Assembly: GCA_028694075.1 (NCBI GenBank) | Contig: JAQUUD010000009.1 | Span: 1-27,589, forward strand | Direction of reading: 5' to 3' | DNA: 27,589 bases | From: Clostridia bacterium | Lineage (GTDB): Bacteria; Bacillota; Clostridia; Christensenellales; UBA1242 | In this document: positions 1-7,275 of the stretch, in pieces | How positions within the stretch are numbered: position 1 is the first letter of the stretch | Layout: the number at the start of each line of letters is the position of its first letter | Notes under the pieces: model-generated | Databases searched by the model: none | Seen by the model: only the letters and a program-made list of their open reading frames with translations | What the model was told of the DNA's origin: nothing | Position numbers and translations under genes: made by a program

Positions 1-516
1 CTTTACGGACTTAGCAGAACTGTGTATCCGTGGTTAAATCCTTATCAAGACTCAACTGAAAAAGAAATTTCAGACATTTTGTTACAGGATACAATCGATG
101 CCCTTGAAGATAAGGCGGGCGGAGATGTTGACTTTATTGCTTGCTCAAGAGATGTTAGAAAAGCATATCAGCAATATTTGTTATATTATAAGAAAAATAT
201 TGATGTTGTCGAACTTACAGGCGGTTATAAAGCAATAACTTATAACGGCATTCCAATGGTTGCAGACAGATTTATTGAAAGCGGAACTCTTTATATGCTT
301 AATACAAAAGATTTTGTGTTGCATCAACTTTGCGACTGGAATTGGCTTGAAAATGAAGATGGAAAAGTTTTAAGACAAGTTCAAGGTTATCCAACATACA
401 GTGCAACACTTGTTAAATATGCAGATTTAATTTGCGACAGACCTCTTGCACAATCCAAAATTTCGGGCATCTTAAGCACAGTCACAAATCCGTTTGAGAT
501 TGTTGTTGAGGAGTAA
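1..516 (+). CDS. Phage major capsid protein, C-terminal part (5' partial)
   Basis: The reading frame is open from the first base of the window, so the GTG at 22 is an internal valine and the gene begins upstream. About 171 codons are visible. The stretch GLSRTVYPWLNP, followed by a C-terminal part containing VADRFIESGTLYMLNT, DFVLHQLCDWNWLE, YPTYSATLVKYADLICDRP and a final NPFEIVVEE, resembles the major capsid proteins of gut Firmicutes phages as I remember them. In that family this protein builds the icosahedral head. The phage-like genes that follow support the call. There is no sign of frameshift in the visible part. The family is recognised from memory, not from an alignment. Confidence 0.72.
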   Translation, partial: LYGLSRTVYPWLNPYQDSTEKEISDILLQDTIDALEDKAGGDVDFIACSRDVRKAYQQYLLYYKKNIDVVELTGGYKAITYNGIPMVADRFIESGTLYMLNTKDFVLHQLCDWNWLENEDGKVLRQVQGYPTYSATLVKYADLICDRPLAQSKISGILSTVTNPFEIVVEE

Positions 517-932
517 TGTTTGCTTTAACTTTTCAAATATATTTGATTTATTTAATATTGCACGATTATAAAAAAATTTAAATATTTTAAAATCACTAAT
601 ATTAAAGTTTAAAAATTGTTCAAAAAATATTGAAATTATTTGAAACTTAACTAATTTTGCGGTGATTAATCGCTGAAACAAAATTGAAAAATTTTAATGG
701 TGTTTATCAGCAATTAAACAAAATTTTAAAAAACGGCTTGAAAAATTTTAACCCGCCGGCAAAGGTTGGCTTAAAAAAATTTTTTTTAAGCCAACGGGGG
801 CAACACTAGTGTTGCCCCTTGGGCATTCGGGCGTTGCCCGAATGCCTGCTTTGCCGGCGGGGTTTCAAGCGGTTAAAATTTCATAACCAAATTAGTAAAA
901 CAATTTTATATTTTAAAAAAAACGGAGAAAAA
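517..932. other. Intergenic region with AT-rich spacer and a cloverleaf element
   Basis: This gap of 416 bases separates the capsid gene from the next phage gene. Bases 517-735 are almost only A and T and hold no convincing ORF or promoter. Bases 752-861 are the GC-rich cloverleaf element described separately. A reading frame beginning with TTG at 819 runs through the element into the next gene. It is not credible as coding because it translates the palindromes and lacks a ribosome binding site. Confidence 0.7.
752..861. repeat. Cloverleaf inverted-repeat element, copy 1
   Basis: An outer perfect 13-bp inverted repeat (CCCGCCGGCAAAG at 752-764, its complement at 849-861) encloses three back-to-back hairpins. 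Arm A pairs 765-779 with 781-795 (GTTGGCTTAAAAAAA and complement). Arm B is a perfect 22-bp palindrome at 797-818, beginning GGGGCAACAC. Arm C pairs 822-832 (GGCATTCGGGC) with 836-846 around loop GTT. Only two to four bases are left unpaired between arms. An additional CTTGAAA (737-743) and TTTCAAG (863-869) could extend the outer stem across a bulge. No T-run follows, so it is not a simple terminator. Copies with the same architecture occur at 8670, 10578 and 17591. Confidence 0.85.
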
Positions 933-1241
933 ATGCTAATCAATATTGAAACTGATGTGTTCTTTATATCACAGCGTCTGAGAGAAATTGATGAAAATTA
1001 TTTTATTAAATATAACACAATAACCAAAAAATTTGAAATTCATCATAAAGAGCAAATGAAAAATTCTTTTTGTTTAAGTGTGCCTTATAACACTCTTGAT
1101 GAAAGGACTTTGGAACTTGTGAATAAAACAAGAATTGAAAATATAGATAAGTTAATTGAAAAAATGGATAAAGAAAATTTAATAAGAGAAAGACAAAACA
1201 ATAAACAAACAACCGAGAAATTAAAGGAGGTGCTAAAATGA
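933..1241 (+). CDS. Small conserved phage structural-region protein, function unknown
   Basis: 102 residues starting at the ATG at 933, which has a GGAG at 924-927 with good spacing. The upstream TTG start at 819 is rejected because it lies in a palindromic element. The protein starts MLINIETDVFFISQRLREID, continues with a central segment SFCLSVPYNTLDERTLELVNK, and ends in a Lys/Glu-rich helix likely to form a coiled coil (about residues 70-102). It has no signal peptide or membrane segment. Its stop overlaps the next start by four bases (ATGA), so the two are translationally coupled. Its place between capsid and head-tail genes suggests a head or connector accessory role. I know no function for it. 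Confidence 0.72.
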   Translation: MLINIETDVFFISQRLREIDENYFIKYNTITKKFEIHHKEQMKNSFCLSVPYNTLDERTLELVNKTRIENIDKLIEKMDKENLIRERQNNKQTTEKLKEVLK

Positions 1242-1810
1242 AAGTTAAAGAAATATTAGAAACATCGCTGGTGCTTCTTGGCAAGCACGAACTTCTTGAA
1301 ACATCAGTTTTTGATGAAAATATAGTTGAAGAGTTAACCGAAGCGCAGGAAAAAGAAATCGGGTTTCTGGTCAGATGTTTTAATTTGATTTATAAAGAAG
1401 TCAGTGCAGATTATTTGCCACTTATGTATGATGAACAAATTGAATTTACTCAAGACAAATTTGAACTCAGCAATTTAACTCAAAGTATTTTAGATGTTTT
1501 CAAATTATATGATGATAATGAAAACAACATTGCATATAAACTTTTTCCAAGTTACATAAAAGCAAATGTCGAGAAAGCAAACATAACATACAGTTTTATC
1601 CCCGAAGATTTAAGTTTGGAAGATGAAGTAATGCTTTTTGGCGGAAAAATTCTGCCACAAGTGTTGTCATATGGTATTGCACGAGAATATTGCTTAATCA
1701 CTGGCGACCACAAGGAAGCGGATATTTGGGAAAAGCGTTATAAAGATGGAATTTTTGCCGAAATGCGAAAAAAAAGCCAAATTAAAATTAAATCACGAAG
1801 GTGGTGCTAG
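1238..1810 (+). CDS. Putative phage head-tail adaptor (head completion) protein
   Basis: 190 residues, preceded by AAAGGAGG at 1224-1231 and coupled to the upstream gene by an ATGA overlap. It is mainly alpha-helical. The N-terminus KVKEILETSLVLLGKHEL is followed by a helix with FNLIYKEVSADYLPLMYDE, and the C-terminus is basic and ends IKSRRWC. Proteins of this size and shape between the capsid gene and a large tail gene are usually adaptor or head-completion proteins that dock on the portal. The functional call rests mostly on position and helical character, with no catalytic motif. The next gene starts immediately after its TAG stop. Confidence 0.5.
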   Translation: MKVKEILETSLVLLGKHELLETSVFDENIVEELTEAQEKEIGFLVRCFNLIYKEVSADYLPLMYDEQIEFTQDKFELSNLTQSILDVFKLYDDNENNIAYKLFPSYIKANVEKANITYSFIPEDLSLEDEVMLFGGKILPQVLSYGIAREYCLITGDHKEADIWEKRYKDGIFAEMRKKSQIKIKSRRWC

Positions 1811-3298
1811 ATGTTTTATCAAAATAACATAAAAGGCAAAACATATAAAAGTAAAACAGTGGTTTTTGATTTGTTTGGTGAAAATATAAACGCAGATGTC
1901 GAAACAATAAAGAATGGACAGGGCGTTATGTGTTATAACTTTGAAAATAAAAGCGGGGCACTTGAAACGGGAATTGGATTTGGTTCGCTCTCACTTCCTG
2001 TTGCGGACGGATCATCAGTCAAAAGAAATATTATTATTTTTAATGAAACGGATATATTAAAACTCTGGCATTATAAGTATTATGACCATATAAACAAACT
2101 CGAAATTGACAAAGTGATGTTTTTCAATGTTGATGGCAGGCTTAGCATTTTCAATGTTTTCACATATGATGATTATTCGTATATTATTAATAATAACCCT
2201 GAAATTTTCGCAACTGTTCCAGCAGGCATTAATTATTGCATTGACGGCGAAGATTATATGATATTTTCGGGCGAAGGCGGTCTTTATGCTTATTCTCAGC
2301 ATATGCTCCCAGTATTAAATGAAAATTGCCAGAAAGCGTTATCAATTTGCAGAATATATGATAATATTTTCATTATTCCCAATGATGATAGGGGCTCTGT
2401 GCTGTTTACATCAAATATAAATCCGCTTGAATTAGGCACTTCTTTTTCGGAAATGGATTTAACGGGCGACGGCGGTCGGTTATGTGCATTAATTAACTTT
2501 GATGATTACTTATTCATTTTTCGGGATTATGGCATTACAAAACTTTCAAAATATGGTTCATCAGATAATTTCAGCACAAGTGAAATATATCGCTCAGCAA
2601 CAAAAATATTCGCTGAAACAGTTGTTGTTTGCGGTGATATGATTGTGTTTTTAACGCAGGACGGAATTTATAAATTTAATGGTTCAAGCACAATCAAATT
2701 TGATTTAAAAATCGAATGTTTACTTGAAAATTCAAACAACAAATTTGCAACAGCATGTTATTTTAAAGGCAAATATTATTTGGCGTGCAGATTAAATTTT
2801 AATGATAATGAAAGCGTAGGTTGTGAAAATTATATAAATGGTTTTAAGAACAACGCAATTATTATTTTAGATGTTAAAAGCGATAAGTTTAACATAACAA
2901 GAGGCGTTGATATTGCATCGCTACTTAGTTTGAATGCGGGTTCGCTCAACACAATTTTAACATCTTTTTACGGCGAATTTGCAAATAAAATAGGCGTTTT
3001 AAATGATAGCGGAAAAGTTTTTGACTTGGAATTATCGAGCATTTGGAAAAGTGCTTCAATTGATTTTGACGAGCCAGATAAACTTAAAATAATTCGAAAA
3101 ATTTTAATAAAATCAGATTATGATTGCACATTAACTTTAAAATCGGATTTAGAAGAAAAGATAGTTAATATAATTGGACAAAATAAAACAGTTAGGCTTA
3201 ACTCAAACATTAAAGGAACAAGTTTTGAAATTTTAATATCTTCACTTGGAAATGCAAAAATAAGTTCGCTTGTTTTAAGTGTTGATATATTTGAATAA
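1811..3298 (+). CDS. Putative phage tail hub / stabilisation protein (beta-propeller type)
   Basis: 495 residues, nearly all predictable as beta strands with repeated blade-like segments (for example DYLFIFRDYGITKLSKYGS at about 228-246, then FLTQDGIYKFNG at about 281-292, then FKGKYYLACRLNF). The WD-like alternation of short hydrophobic strands and Gly/Asp turns resembles podovirus tail proteins such as P22 gp10, which plugs the connector and forms the tail hub. It starts directly after the stop of the adaptor-like gene, with a GGTGG at 1801-1805 as a weak binding site. The gene is intact. The fold is inferred by eye. A different beta-rich tail protein is possible. Confidence 0.5.
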   Translation: MFYQNNIKGKTYKSKTVVFDLFGENINADVETIKNGQGVMCYNFENKSGALETGIGFGSLSLPVADGSSVKRNIIIFNETDILKLWHYKYYDHINKLEIDKVMFFNVDGRLSIFNVFTYDDYSYIINNNPEIFATVPAGINYCIDGEDYMIFSGEGGLYAYSQHMLPVLNENCQKALSICRIYDNIFIIPNDDRGSVLFTSNINPLELGTSFSEMDLTGDGGRLCALINFDDYLFIFRDYGITKLSKYGSSDNFSTSEIYRSATKIFAETVVVCGDMIVFLTQDGIYKFNGSSTIKFDLKIECLLENSNNKFATACYFKGKYYLACRLNFNDNESVGCENYINGFKNNAIIILDVKSDKFNITRGVDIASLLSLNAGSLNTILTSFYGEFANKIGVLNDSGKVFDLELSSIWKSASIDFDEPDKLKIIRKILIKSDYDCTLTLKSDLEEKIVNIIGQNKTVRLNSNIKGTSFEILISSLGNAKISSLVLSVDIFE

Positions 3299-3681
3299 AT
3301 CAATAAATTATCTAAAAATAATAAAAAAAAATAAAATAAATCAATTATTAATAATAAAATAATAAAAATATTTAATCTAATATAACAAAAATAAAAATAA
3401 ATATGAAAAAATTATTAAAAAATAAAGTAAAATATTTAGATTGTTGTTTAAAAAGATATAAACATTTTTCTGAGTTCAATAACATCTTAATTTATAATAA
3501 AATTGATTACTTTCTCAAAAAAAATTATTATAAAAAATTTAGCAACATAAATATAAAGTCAAAATTGTTTTAAGAGAAATTTGATTTTATTAAAACTTAT
3601 AAAAATTAAAATTAAATTATCAAAAAATTTTAAATTCTTAAACAAAAAAATATTTGAAAATAAAAGCAAAAAGAAGAAATT
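3299..3681. other. Extremely AT-rich intergenic region
   Basis: These 383 bases are overwhelmingly A and T with few G or C. I see no convincing promoter, terminator or RNA. The only reading frame of note is a 56-codon ORF at 3403-3573, listed separately with low confidence. The gap splits the tail gene from the holin genes and is where tail-fibre or lysis genes would be expected in a complete phage, so it may be decayed phage DNA. Confidence 0.6.
3403..3573 (+). CDS. Possible small basic protein in AT-rich spacer (doubtful)
   Basis: A 56-codon frame from ATG 3403 to TAA 3571-3573 begins MKKLLKNKVKYLDCCLKRYK and is rich in Lys, Tyr, Asn and Phe. In DNA this rich in A and T, 56 codons without TAA is somewhat longer than expected. 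It nevertheless has no ribosome binding site, its composition simply reflects AT-rich codons, and I recognise no family. It could be a remnant of a larger phage gene or chance. Confidence 0.2.
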   Translation: MKKLLKNKVKYLDCCLKRYKHFSEFNNILIYNKIDYFLKKNYYKKFSNINIKSKLF

Positions 3682-4080
3682 ATGCAAGAATTTATAAACA
3701 TAGTTTTAAGTAATGGAATTTTCGCAACACTGTTTGTGGCATTGCTATTTTATCAACTGAAAGATAGTTCACAACGAGAGAAAAAATATATTACAACAAT
3801 AGAAAAATTATCCAAACATCTTGACACGGTTGAAGACATAAAAGAAGATATATCAGAAATTAAAAGTGCGTTTTTGAAACCGAAAAAAAGGAAAAAATCT
3901 GAGATTAGAATTCTTAAAAAAAATGATATCTCAGAAATTCAAAACATCAAAAAAAATGACTTATCTGATACAAAAACTCTCAAGGGCGATATTCCAGATA
4001 CTATAAACTTAGAGGGCAAAATTCCGGAAACTAAAATCTTCAAAAAAGAAGAGATGTCTGAAATTCAAGTTTGTAAATAA
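3682..4080 (+). CDS. BhlA/UviB-like holin with a repeat-bearing C-terminal tail
   Basis: 132 residues. The N-terminus MQEFINIVLSNGIFATLFVA, one membrane helix at about 9-26 and a following charged helix (KDSSQREKKYITTIEKLSKH) match the BhlA/UviB holin-like family, whose members are usually about 70-90 residues. From about residue 68 a strongly basic stretch (KPKKRKK) leads into a degenerate repeat of 10-11 residues (SEIRILKKNDI, SEIQNIKKNDL, SDTKTLKGDI, PDTINLEGKI, PETKIFKKEE, MSEIQV), which is not usual for the family. It would act in the inner membrane at lysis. It lies 10 bases before a second holin gene. Confidence 0.62.
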   Translation: MQEFINIVLSNGIFATLFVALLFYQLKDSSQREKKYITTIEKLSKHLDTVEDIKEDISEIKSAFLKPKKRKKSEIRILKKNDISEIQNIKKNDLSDTKTLKGDIPDTINLEGKIPETKIFKKEEMSEIQVCK

Positions 4081-4090
4081 GGAGATAACG

Positions 4091-4411
4091 ATGAAATTTA
4101 AAGACAGAATAAAATCATATAAATTCTGGGTGGGATTGTCCGCCTCATTGGTTATTTTGCTTCAAGCACTAGGCGATGCTTTTGGCTTTACAATTCAAAA
4201 TGAAATTATCAACGGCATAACAATGGGTTTTTGCGGAGTGCTTGTTGTCCTTGGAATTGTTGAACAGCCAAAGATTGAAACCGAGTTGGAAGAAATGCTT
4301 GAAGATAAAACAGAAATAAAATCAACTGATGAAACGGAAAAAACAAAAACAACTGATAAAACAGAAGAAACGAAAACAATAAGTGAAGGAACACAAAAAA
4401 CTAAACCATAA
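4091..4411 (+). CDS. Phage holin (phi LC3-like), Thr/Glu/Lys-rich tail
   Basis: 106 residues with AAGGAG at 4079-4084 just upstream of the start. It begins with an amphipathic KFKDRIKSYKFWVGL, followed by a membrane helix at about 13-30 and a second at about 41-57 (GITMGFCGVLVVLGIV) ending in EQPK. This two-helix layout with the FW and the late GIV-x-x-P matches the phi LC3-type phage holins. Residues 60-106 are low-complexity Glu/Lys/Thr (TDKTEETKTISEGTQKTK) and longer than usual. Holins permeabilise the membrane to release endolysin, but no endolysin gene is visible in this window. A terminator follows at 4461. Confidence 0.7.
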   Translation: MKFKDRIKSYKFWVGLSASLVILLQALGDAFGFTIQNEIINGITMGFCGVLVVLGIVEQPKIETELEEMLEDKTEIKSTDETEKTKTTDKTEETKTISEGTQKTKP

Positions 4412-4460
4412 AAATCAGAACATTTCATTACATAAAAAAATCAAATTTCATTCATTAACG

Positions 4461-4489
4461 AAAAGAGCAGAAAATCTGCTCTTTTTTTA
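4461..4489 (+). terminator. Rho-independent terminator after the holin genes
   Basis: AAAAGAGCAG at 4461-4470 pairs with CTGCTCTTTT at 4476-4485 across the loop AAAAT, and the T-run continues to 4487. It lies 50 bases after the holin stop and before the next promoter, and so closes the phage transcription unit. Confidence 0.88.
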
Positions 4490-4560
4490 TATTTCAATTA
4501 ACCAATTTATTATTTGTATAATGTTTGCAATAAGATAACTTGCTAAAATCATAATCCCGC

Positions 4561-4590
4561 TTTACTTTATTATGGCAAAAATGTTATAAT
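4561..4590 (+). promoter_or_regulatory. Promoter of the pyrimidine-nucleoside phosphorylase gene
   Basis: TTTACT (4561-4566), an 18-base spacer and TATAAT (4585-4590) preceded by an extended -10 TG at 4582-4583. Transcription should begin near 4597-4599, which coincides with the ATG at 4599. The mRNA is therefore predicted to be leaderless, or nearly so. Confidence 0.7.
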
Positions 4591-4598
4591 ATTAAAAT

Positions 4599-5900
4599 AT
4601 GGAAAAGACAAATTTTGAAGAAATAATAAATAGAAAATTGAAAGGCAAAAATCTTGAAAAAGAAGATATCGACGCCGTTATTTCGGCATATGTAAATGAA
4701 AAGTTGCCCGAAAATATAATGATTTCGTTTTTAACGGCAATCTTTAAAAATGGAATGAGTGATGAAGAGATATATCATTTGACCAAAGCAATGCAAAATT
4801 CCGGCATAACGCTTGATTTAAGCGAACTTGGAAGCGTTGCAGATAAACATTCAACAGGCGGGGTCAGCGATTCCACAACTTTTTTGATTGTTCCGATTGT
4901 TGCAAGCCTTGGCGTAAAAATGCTTAAAATGAGCGGAAAAAGTTTGGGCTTCACGGGCGGAACGGCTGATAAAATCCTTTGCTTCAAAGGACTTAAAAAT
5001 AATTTGGAAATTGAACAAGCCATTGAGATAACAAAACAAACGAACGGCTGTTTTATAACTCAATCTGATTTGCTTGCACCCGCCGATAAAAAAATGTATG
5101 CTTTAAGAGATAAAGTAGGTTTAATTGAAAGCATTCCCTTAATTGCATCATCAATTTTAAGCAAAAAACTTGCTTCAGGCAGTGATATTATAATTTTAGA
5201 TGTAAAATTTGGCGCTGGCGCTTTTATAAAAAACAAAAATGAAGCGGGTGTTCTTGCAAAAATTATGGTTGATATATTAAAAAAAGAGGGAAAAAAGGCT
5301 TGTGCTGTTTTGTCATCAATGGAACAGCCACTTGGCGATTTTGTTGGCGATGAACTCGAGGTTATGGAATCAATTTCCATATTAAAAGGATTAAAGAAAA
5401 ACAAACTTTTTAAACTCAGCGAATTTTTATCTGCATTGATTATTGAAAGAGCGAAAGGAGTTTCGTTCAATCAAGCAAAAAAACAAGTTCATGAAAGCAT
5501 ATCAAGTGGAAAGGCATTAACGAAATTTAAAGCAATTGTGAAAGCGCAAGGCGGAAGTTTGGTGCTTTTCAATAAAGACTTGGATATATTTAAAAAAGTT
5601 TTAATAAAAGCCGAAACAAATGGATTTGTTCAAAAAATAAACACAGAAAAGTTGGGACTTTTAACAAGACAATTTAAGCAAAAATACGCTGGTTTCTCAG
5701 GCATTGAAAATAAGGCAGGAATAGGGAAGTTGATTACGAAAGACAGCCAACTTGTAAAACTATATTTTGAGCCAAAACATTTCAAAAAAATTGATAAAAT
5801 TGAAATAAAAAATATGATAACAAGTTATGCTGAATGTTTTGAAATTTTAAAAATCAAAGTGCTGACAAAATTAAAATTAATTGAAAGTGTTATTGAGTGA
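4599..5900 (+). CDS. pdp: Pyrimidine-nucleoside (thymidine) phosphorylase
   Basis: 433 residues, the usual length. It splits thymidine, uridine or deoxyuridine with phosphate to base and (deoxy)ribose-1-phosphate in the cytosol. Visible motifs are DKHSTGGVSD (82-91, phosphate loop), SGKSLGFTGGTADK (112-125), YALRDKVGLIESIPLIASSI (167-186) and SKKLASGSD (188-196). The pyrimidine-binding Arg, Ser and Lys of the family align with R170, S185 and K189. A C-terminal PyNP domain spans about 340-410. Departures from the common forms are VGD to VSD in the phosphate loop and SGRGLGHTGG to SGKSLGFTGG. The N-terminus fits the family, so the ATG at 4599 is right although no Shine-Dalgarno site precedes it. 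The choice between pdp and deoA is not settled by sequence. Confidence 0.9.
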   Translation: MEKTNFEEIINRKLKGKNLEKEDIDAVISAYVNEKLPENIMISFLTAIFKNGMSDEEIYHLTKAMQNSGITLDLSELGSVADKHSTGGVSDSTTFLIVPIVASLGVKMLKMSGKSLGFTGGTADKILCFKGLKNNLEIEQAIEITKQTNGCFITQSDLLAPADKKMYALRDKVGLIESIPLIASSILSKKLASGSDIIILDVKFGAGAFIKNKNEAGVLAKIMVDILKKEGKKACAVLSSMEQPLGDFVGDELEVMESISILKGLKKNKLFKLSEFLSALIIERAKGVSFNQAKKQVHESISSGKALTKFKAIVKAQGGSLVLFNKDLDIFKKVLIKAETNGFVQKINTEKLGLLTRQFKQKYAGFSGIENKAGIGKLITKDSQLVKLYFEPKHFKKIDKIEIKNMITSYAECFEILKIKVLTKLKLIESVIE

Positions 5901-6001
5901 TTTATATTTTTTAACATTAGTTTATTTATATTATTTTTTAATTATTGAAAAATTTTTATCAATAAAAAGGCAAAACGAAATAAAAATTAACGGGAGCATT
6001 T

Positions 6002-6448
6002 ATGAAAATAAAAGTTATAACAAAAAGTGCGGAAGAAACAATGCTTTTGGCTGAAAAATTTGGGCAATCAATAATCAAGCCTTGCGTTATATCATTGGAA
6101 GGGGATTTAAGTGCCGGGAAAACAACATTTGCAAAAGGTTTTGCAAAAGGAATCGGCATAGATGATGTTGTTACAAGCCCAACTTTCACAATTTTGAATG
6201 AATATGAAAGCGGAAGAATTAATTTATATCATTTTGATATGTATAGGCTCGGCGGGCTTGATGAAGCATTTGCGTTGGGTTTTGAAGAATATTTTAATAA
6301 GGACAATTTGAAGGGAATTGTTTTGGTTGAGTGGGCAAGTAATGTGGAGGGCTTATTGCCGGACAAACATTATAAAATAATATTTTTAAAAATTTCTGAT
6401 GAAAAGCGTCAAATCATAATCAGTTGCGAAACTACAAAACAAACTTAG
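6002..6448 (+). CDS. tsaE: tRNA threonylcarbamoyladenosine biosynthesis ATPase TsaE
   Basis: 148 residues, the normal size. TsaE is the P-loop ATPase partner of TsaB and TsaD in making t6A37 in tRNAs that read ANN codons. The Walker A loop GDLSAGKT is at 34-41 (the family usually has GDLGAGKT), followed by TSPTFTILNEY (58-68), YHFDMYRLGG (76-85) and VLVEWASN (107-114), all hallmark motifs. The ATG at 6002 has a GGGAG at 5992-5996. A hairpin with weak pairing in the AT-rich 5901-6001 gap is not convincing as a terminator. It heads the tsaE-tsaB-rimI set, and tsaD is not in the window. Confidence 0.95.
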   Translation: MKIKVITKSAEETMLLAEKFGQSIIKPCVISLEGDLSAGKTTFAKGFAKGIGIDDVVTSPTFTILNEYESGRINLYHFDMYRLGGLDEAFALGFEEYFNKDNLKGIVLVEWASNVEGLLPDKHYKIIFLKISDEKRQIIISCETTKQT

Positions 6449-6479
6449 TTGAAAAAACTACAAAATAAAAATTATAAAG

Positions 6480-6592
6480 AAAATAATTTAAAATAATAAA
6501 TAAAAATTAAATTAATTAATTAATAAATTAAATATTAAATTAAATTAAATTAAATAAATTAATAATAATTAAATAATAATTAAATTAAAAAA
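6480..6592. other. 113-base tract made only of A and T
   Basis: Every base from 6480 to 6592 is A or T, built from imperfect TTAAA, TTAAT and AATAAT units. It lies between tsaE and tsaB and ends at the AAGGAAA ribosome binding site of tsaB. Such a tract would melt or bend easily and contains many chance -10-like words, so no specific promoter can be named within it. Confidence 0.8.
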
Positions 6593-6601
6593 GGAAAAGA
6601 T

Positions 6602-7240
6602 ATGAAAATATTATGTTTGAACACTGCTTTCCCAACGGCTCAATTGGCTTGTGAATTTGAAAGCAAACAAGTTTATAAAGAAATTAATGCGGAAGCAAAA
6701 AGTTCAGAAAATGTTTTGCCCGCAATTGAAAATATTTTAAGTTCAAATAATTTAACTCCCGCAGATTTATCTCACATTGGTGTTATAACTGGACCTGGCT
6801 CTTTTACGGGCTTAAGAATTGGCGTGGCGATTGTAAAAGGTTTTGCGTGCGTTTATTCAAACATAAAAATCGTTACGGTTAATTCGCTTGATTTTATGGC
6901 ATTTCATTATGTTCAAAAAAATAAAACTAACAATGAATTTTATTGCATTTTAAATGCACTATCTGGAAGATATTTTATGGCAAAATATAATAAAAACGGC
7001 GAGCGTGCAGGTGAATATTCATTGACTGACAAATTGCCTGAAAATGTGATTTTAGTTGGACTTGAAAATGAAAATTTATCAGTTGCATCACATCTTATAA
7101 AATTACAGCCAGAATTACTTTTAAAATTAGTAAAAAGTTTAATTGATGAAAATAAAATAACTTCACTTGAAAACTTAATGCCCTTTTATTTAAGGTTATC
7201 ACAAGCAGAAGAAAATTTAATTAAAAATAAATTAAAATAA
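6602..7240 (+). CDS. tsaB: tRNA threonylcarbamoyladenosine biosynthesis protein TsaB
   Basis: 212 residues, typical length. TsaB is the inactive actin-fold paralogue that scaffolds TsaD and TsaE in t6A synthesis. The family signature GPGSFTGLRIG is at 64-74. The N-terminal strand reads ILCLNTAF where most members have LDTS. Near the C-terminus PFYLRLSQAEENL (about 194-206) matches the usual P-x-YLR-x-SQAE. A good AAGGAAA precedes the ATG at 6602. It is separated from tsaE by an AT-only tract and is followed at 36 bases by rimI, the usual partner order. Confidence 0.94.
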   Translation: MKILCLNTAFPTAQLACEFESKQVYKEINAEAKSSENVLPAIENILSSNNLTPADLSHIGVITGPGSFTGLRIGVAIVKGFACVYSNIKIVTVNSLDFMAFHYVQKNKTNNEFYCILNALSGRYFMAKYNKNGERAGEYSLTDKLPENVILVGLENENLSVASHLIKLQPELLLKLVKSLIDENKITSLENLMPFYLRLSQAEENLIKNKLK

Positions 7241-7275
7241 TTAAATATAAAAAATTAAATTGAACAGAGTTGTAA

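Noticed and set aside
765..795. Terminator for the capsid gene
   Set aside because: The T-run is inside the stem of arm A, not after it, and the hairpin belongs to the larger cloverleaf.
819..932. TTG-started N-terminal extension of the 933-1241 gene
   Set aside because: It translates cloverleaf arm C and lacks a ribosome binding site; the ATG at 933 has GGAG at the right distance.
5942..5965. Terminator after the phosphorylase gene
   Set aside because: The stem is 6 bp of A/T-rich pairing with no proper T-run; it is likely chance in AT-rich DNA.
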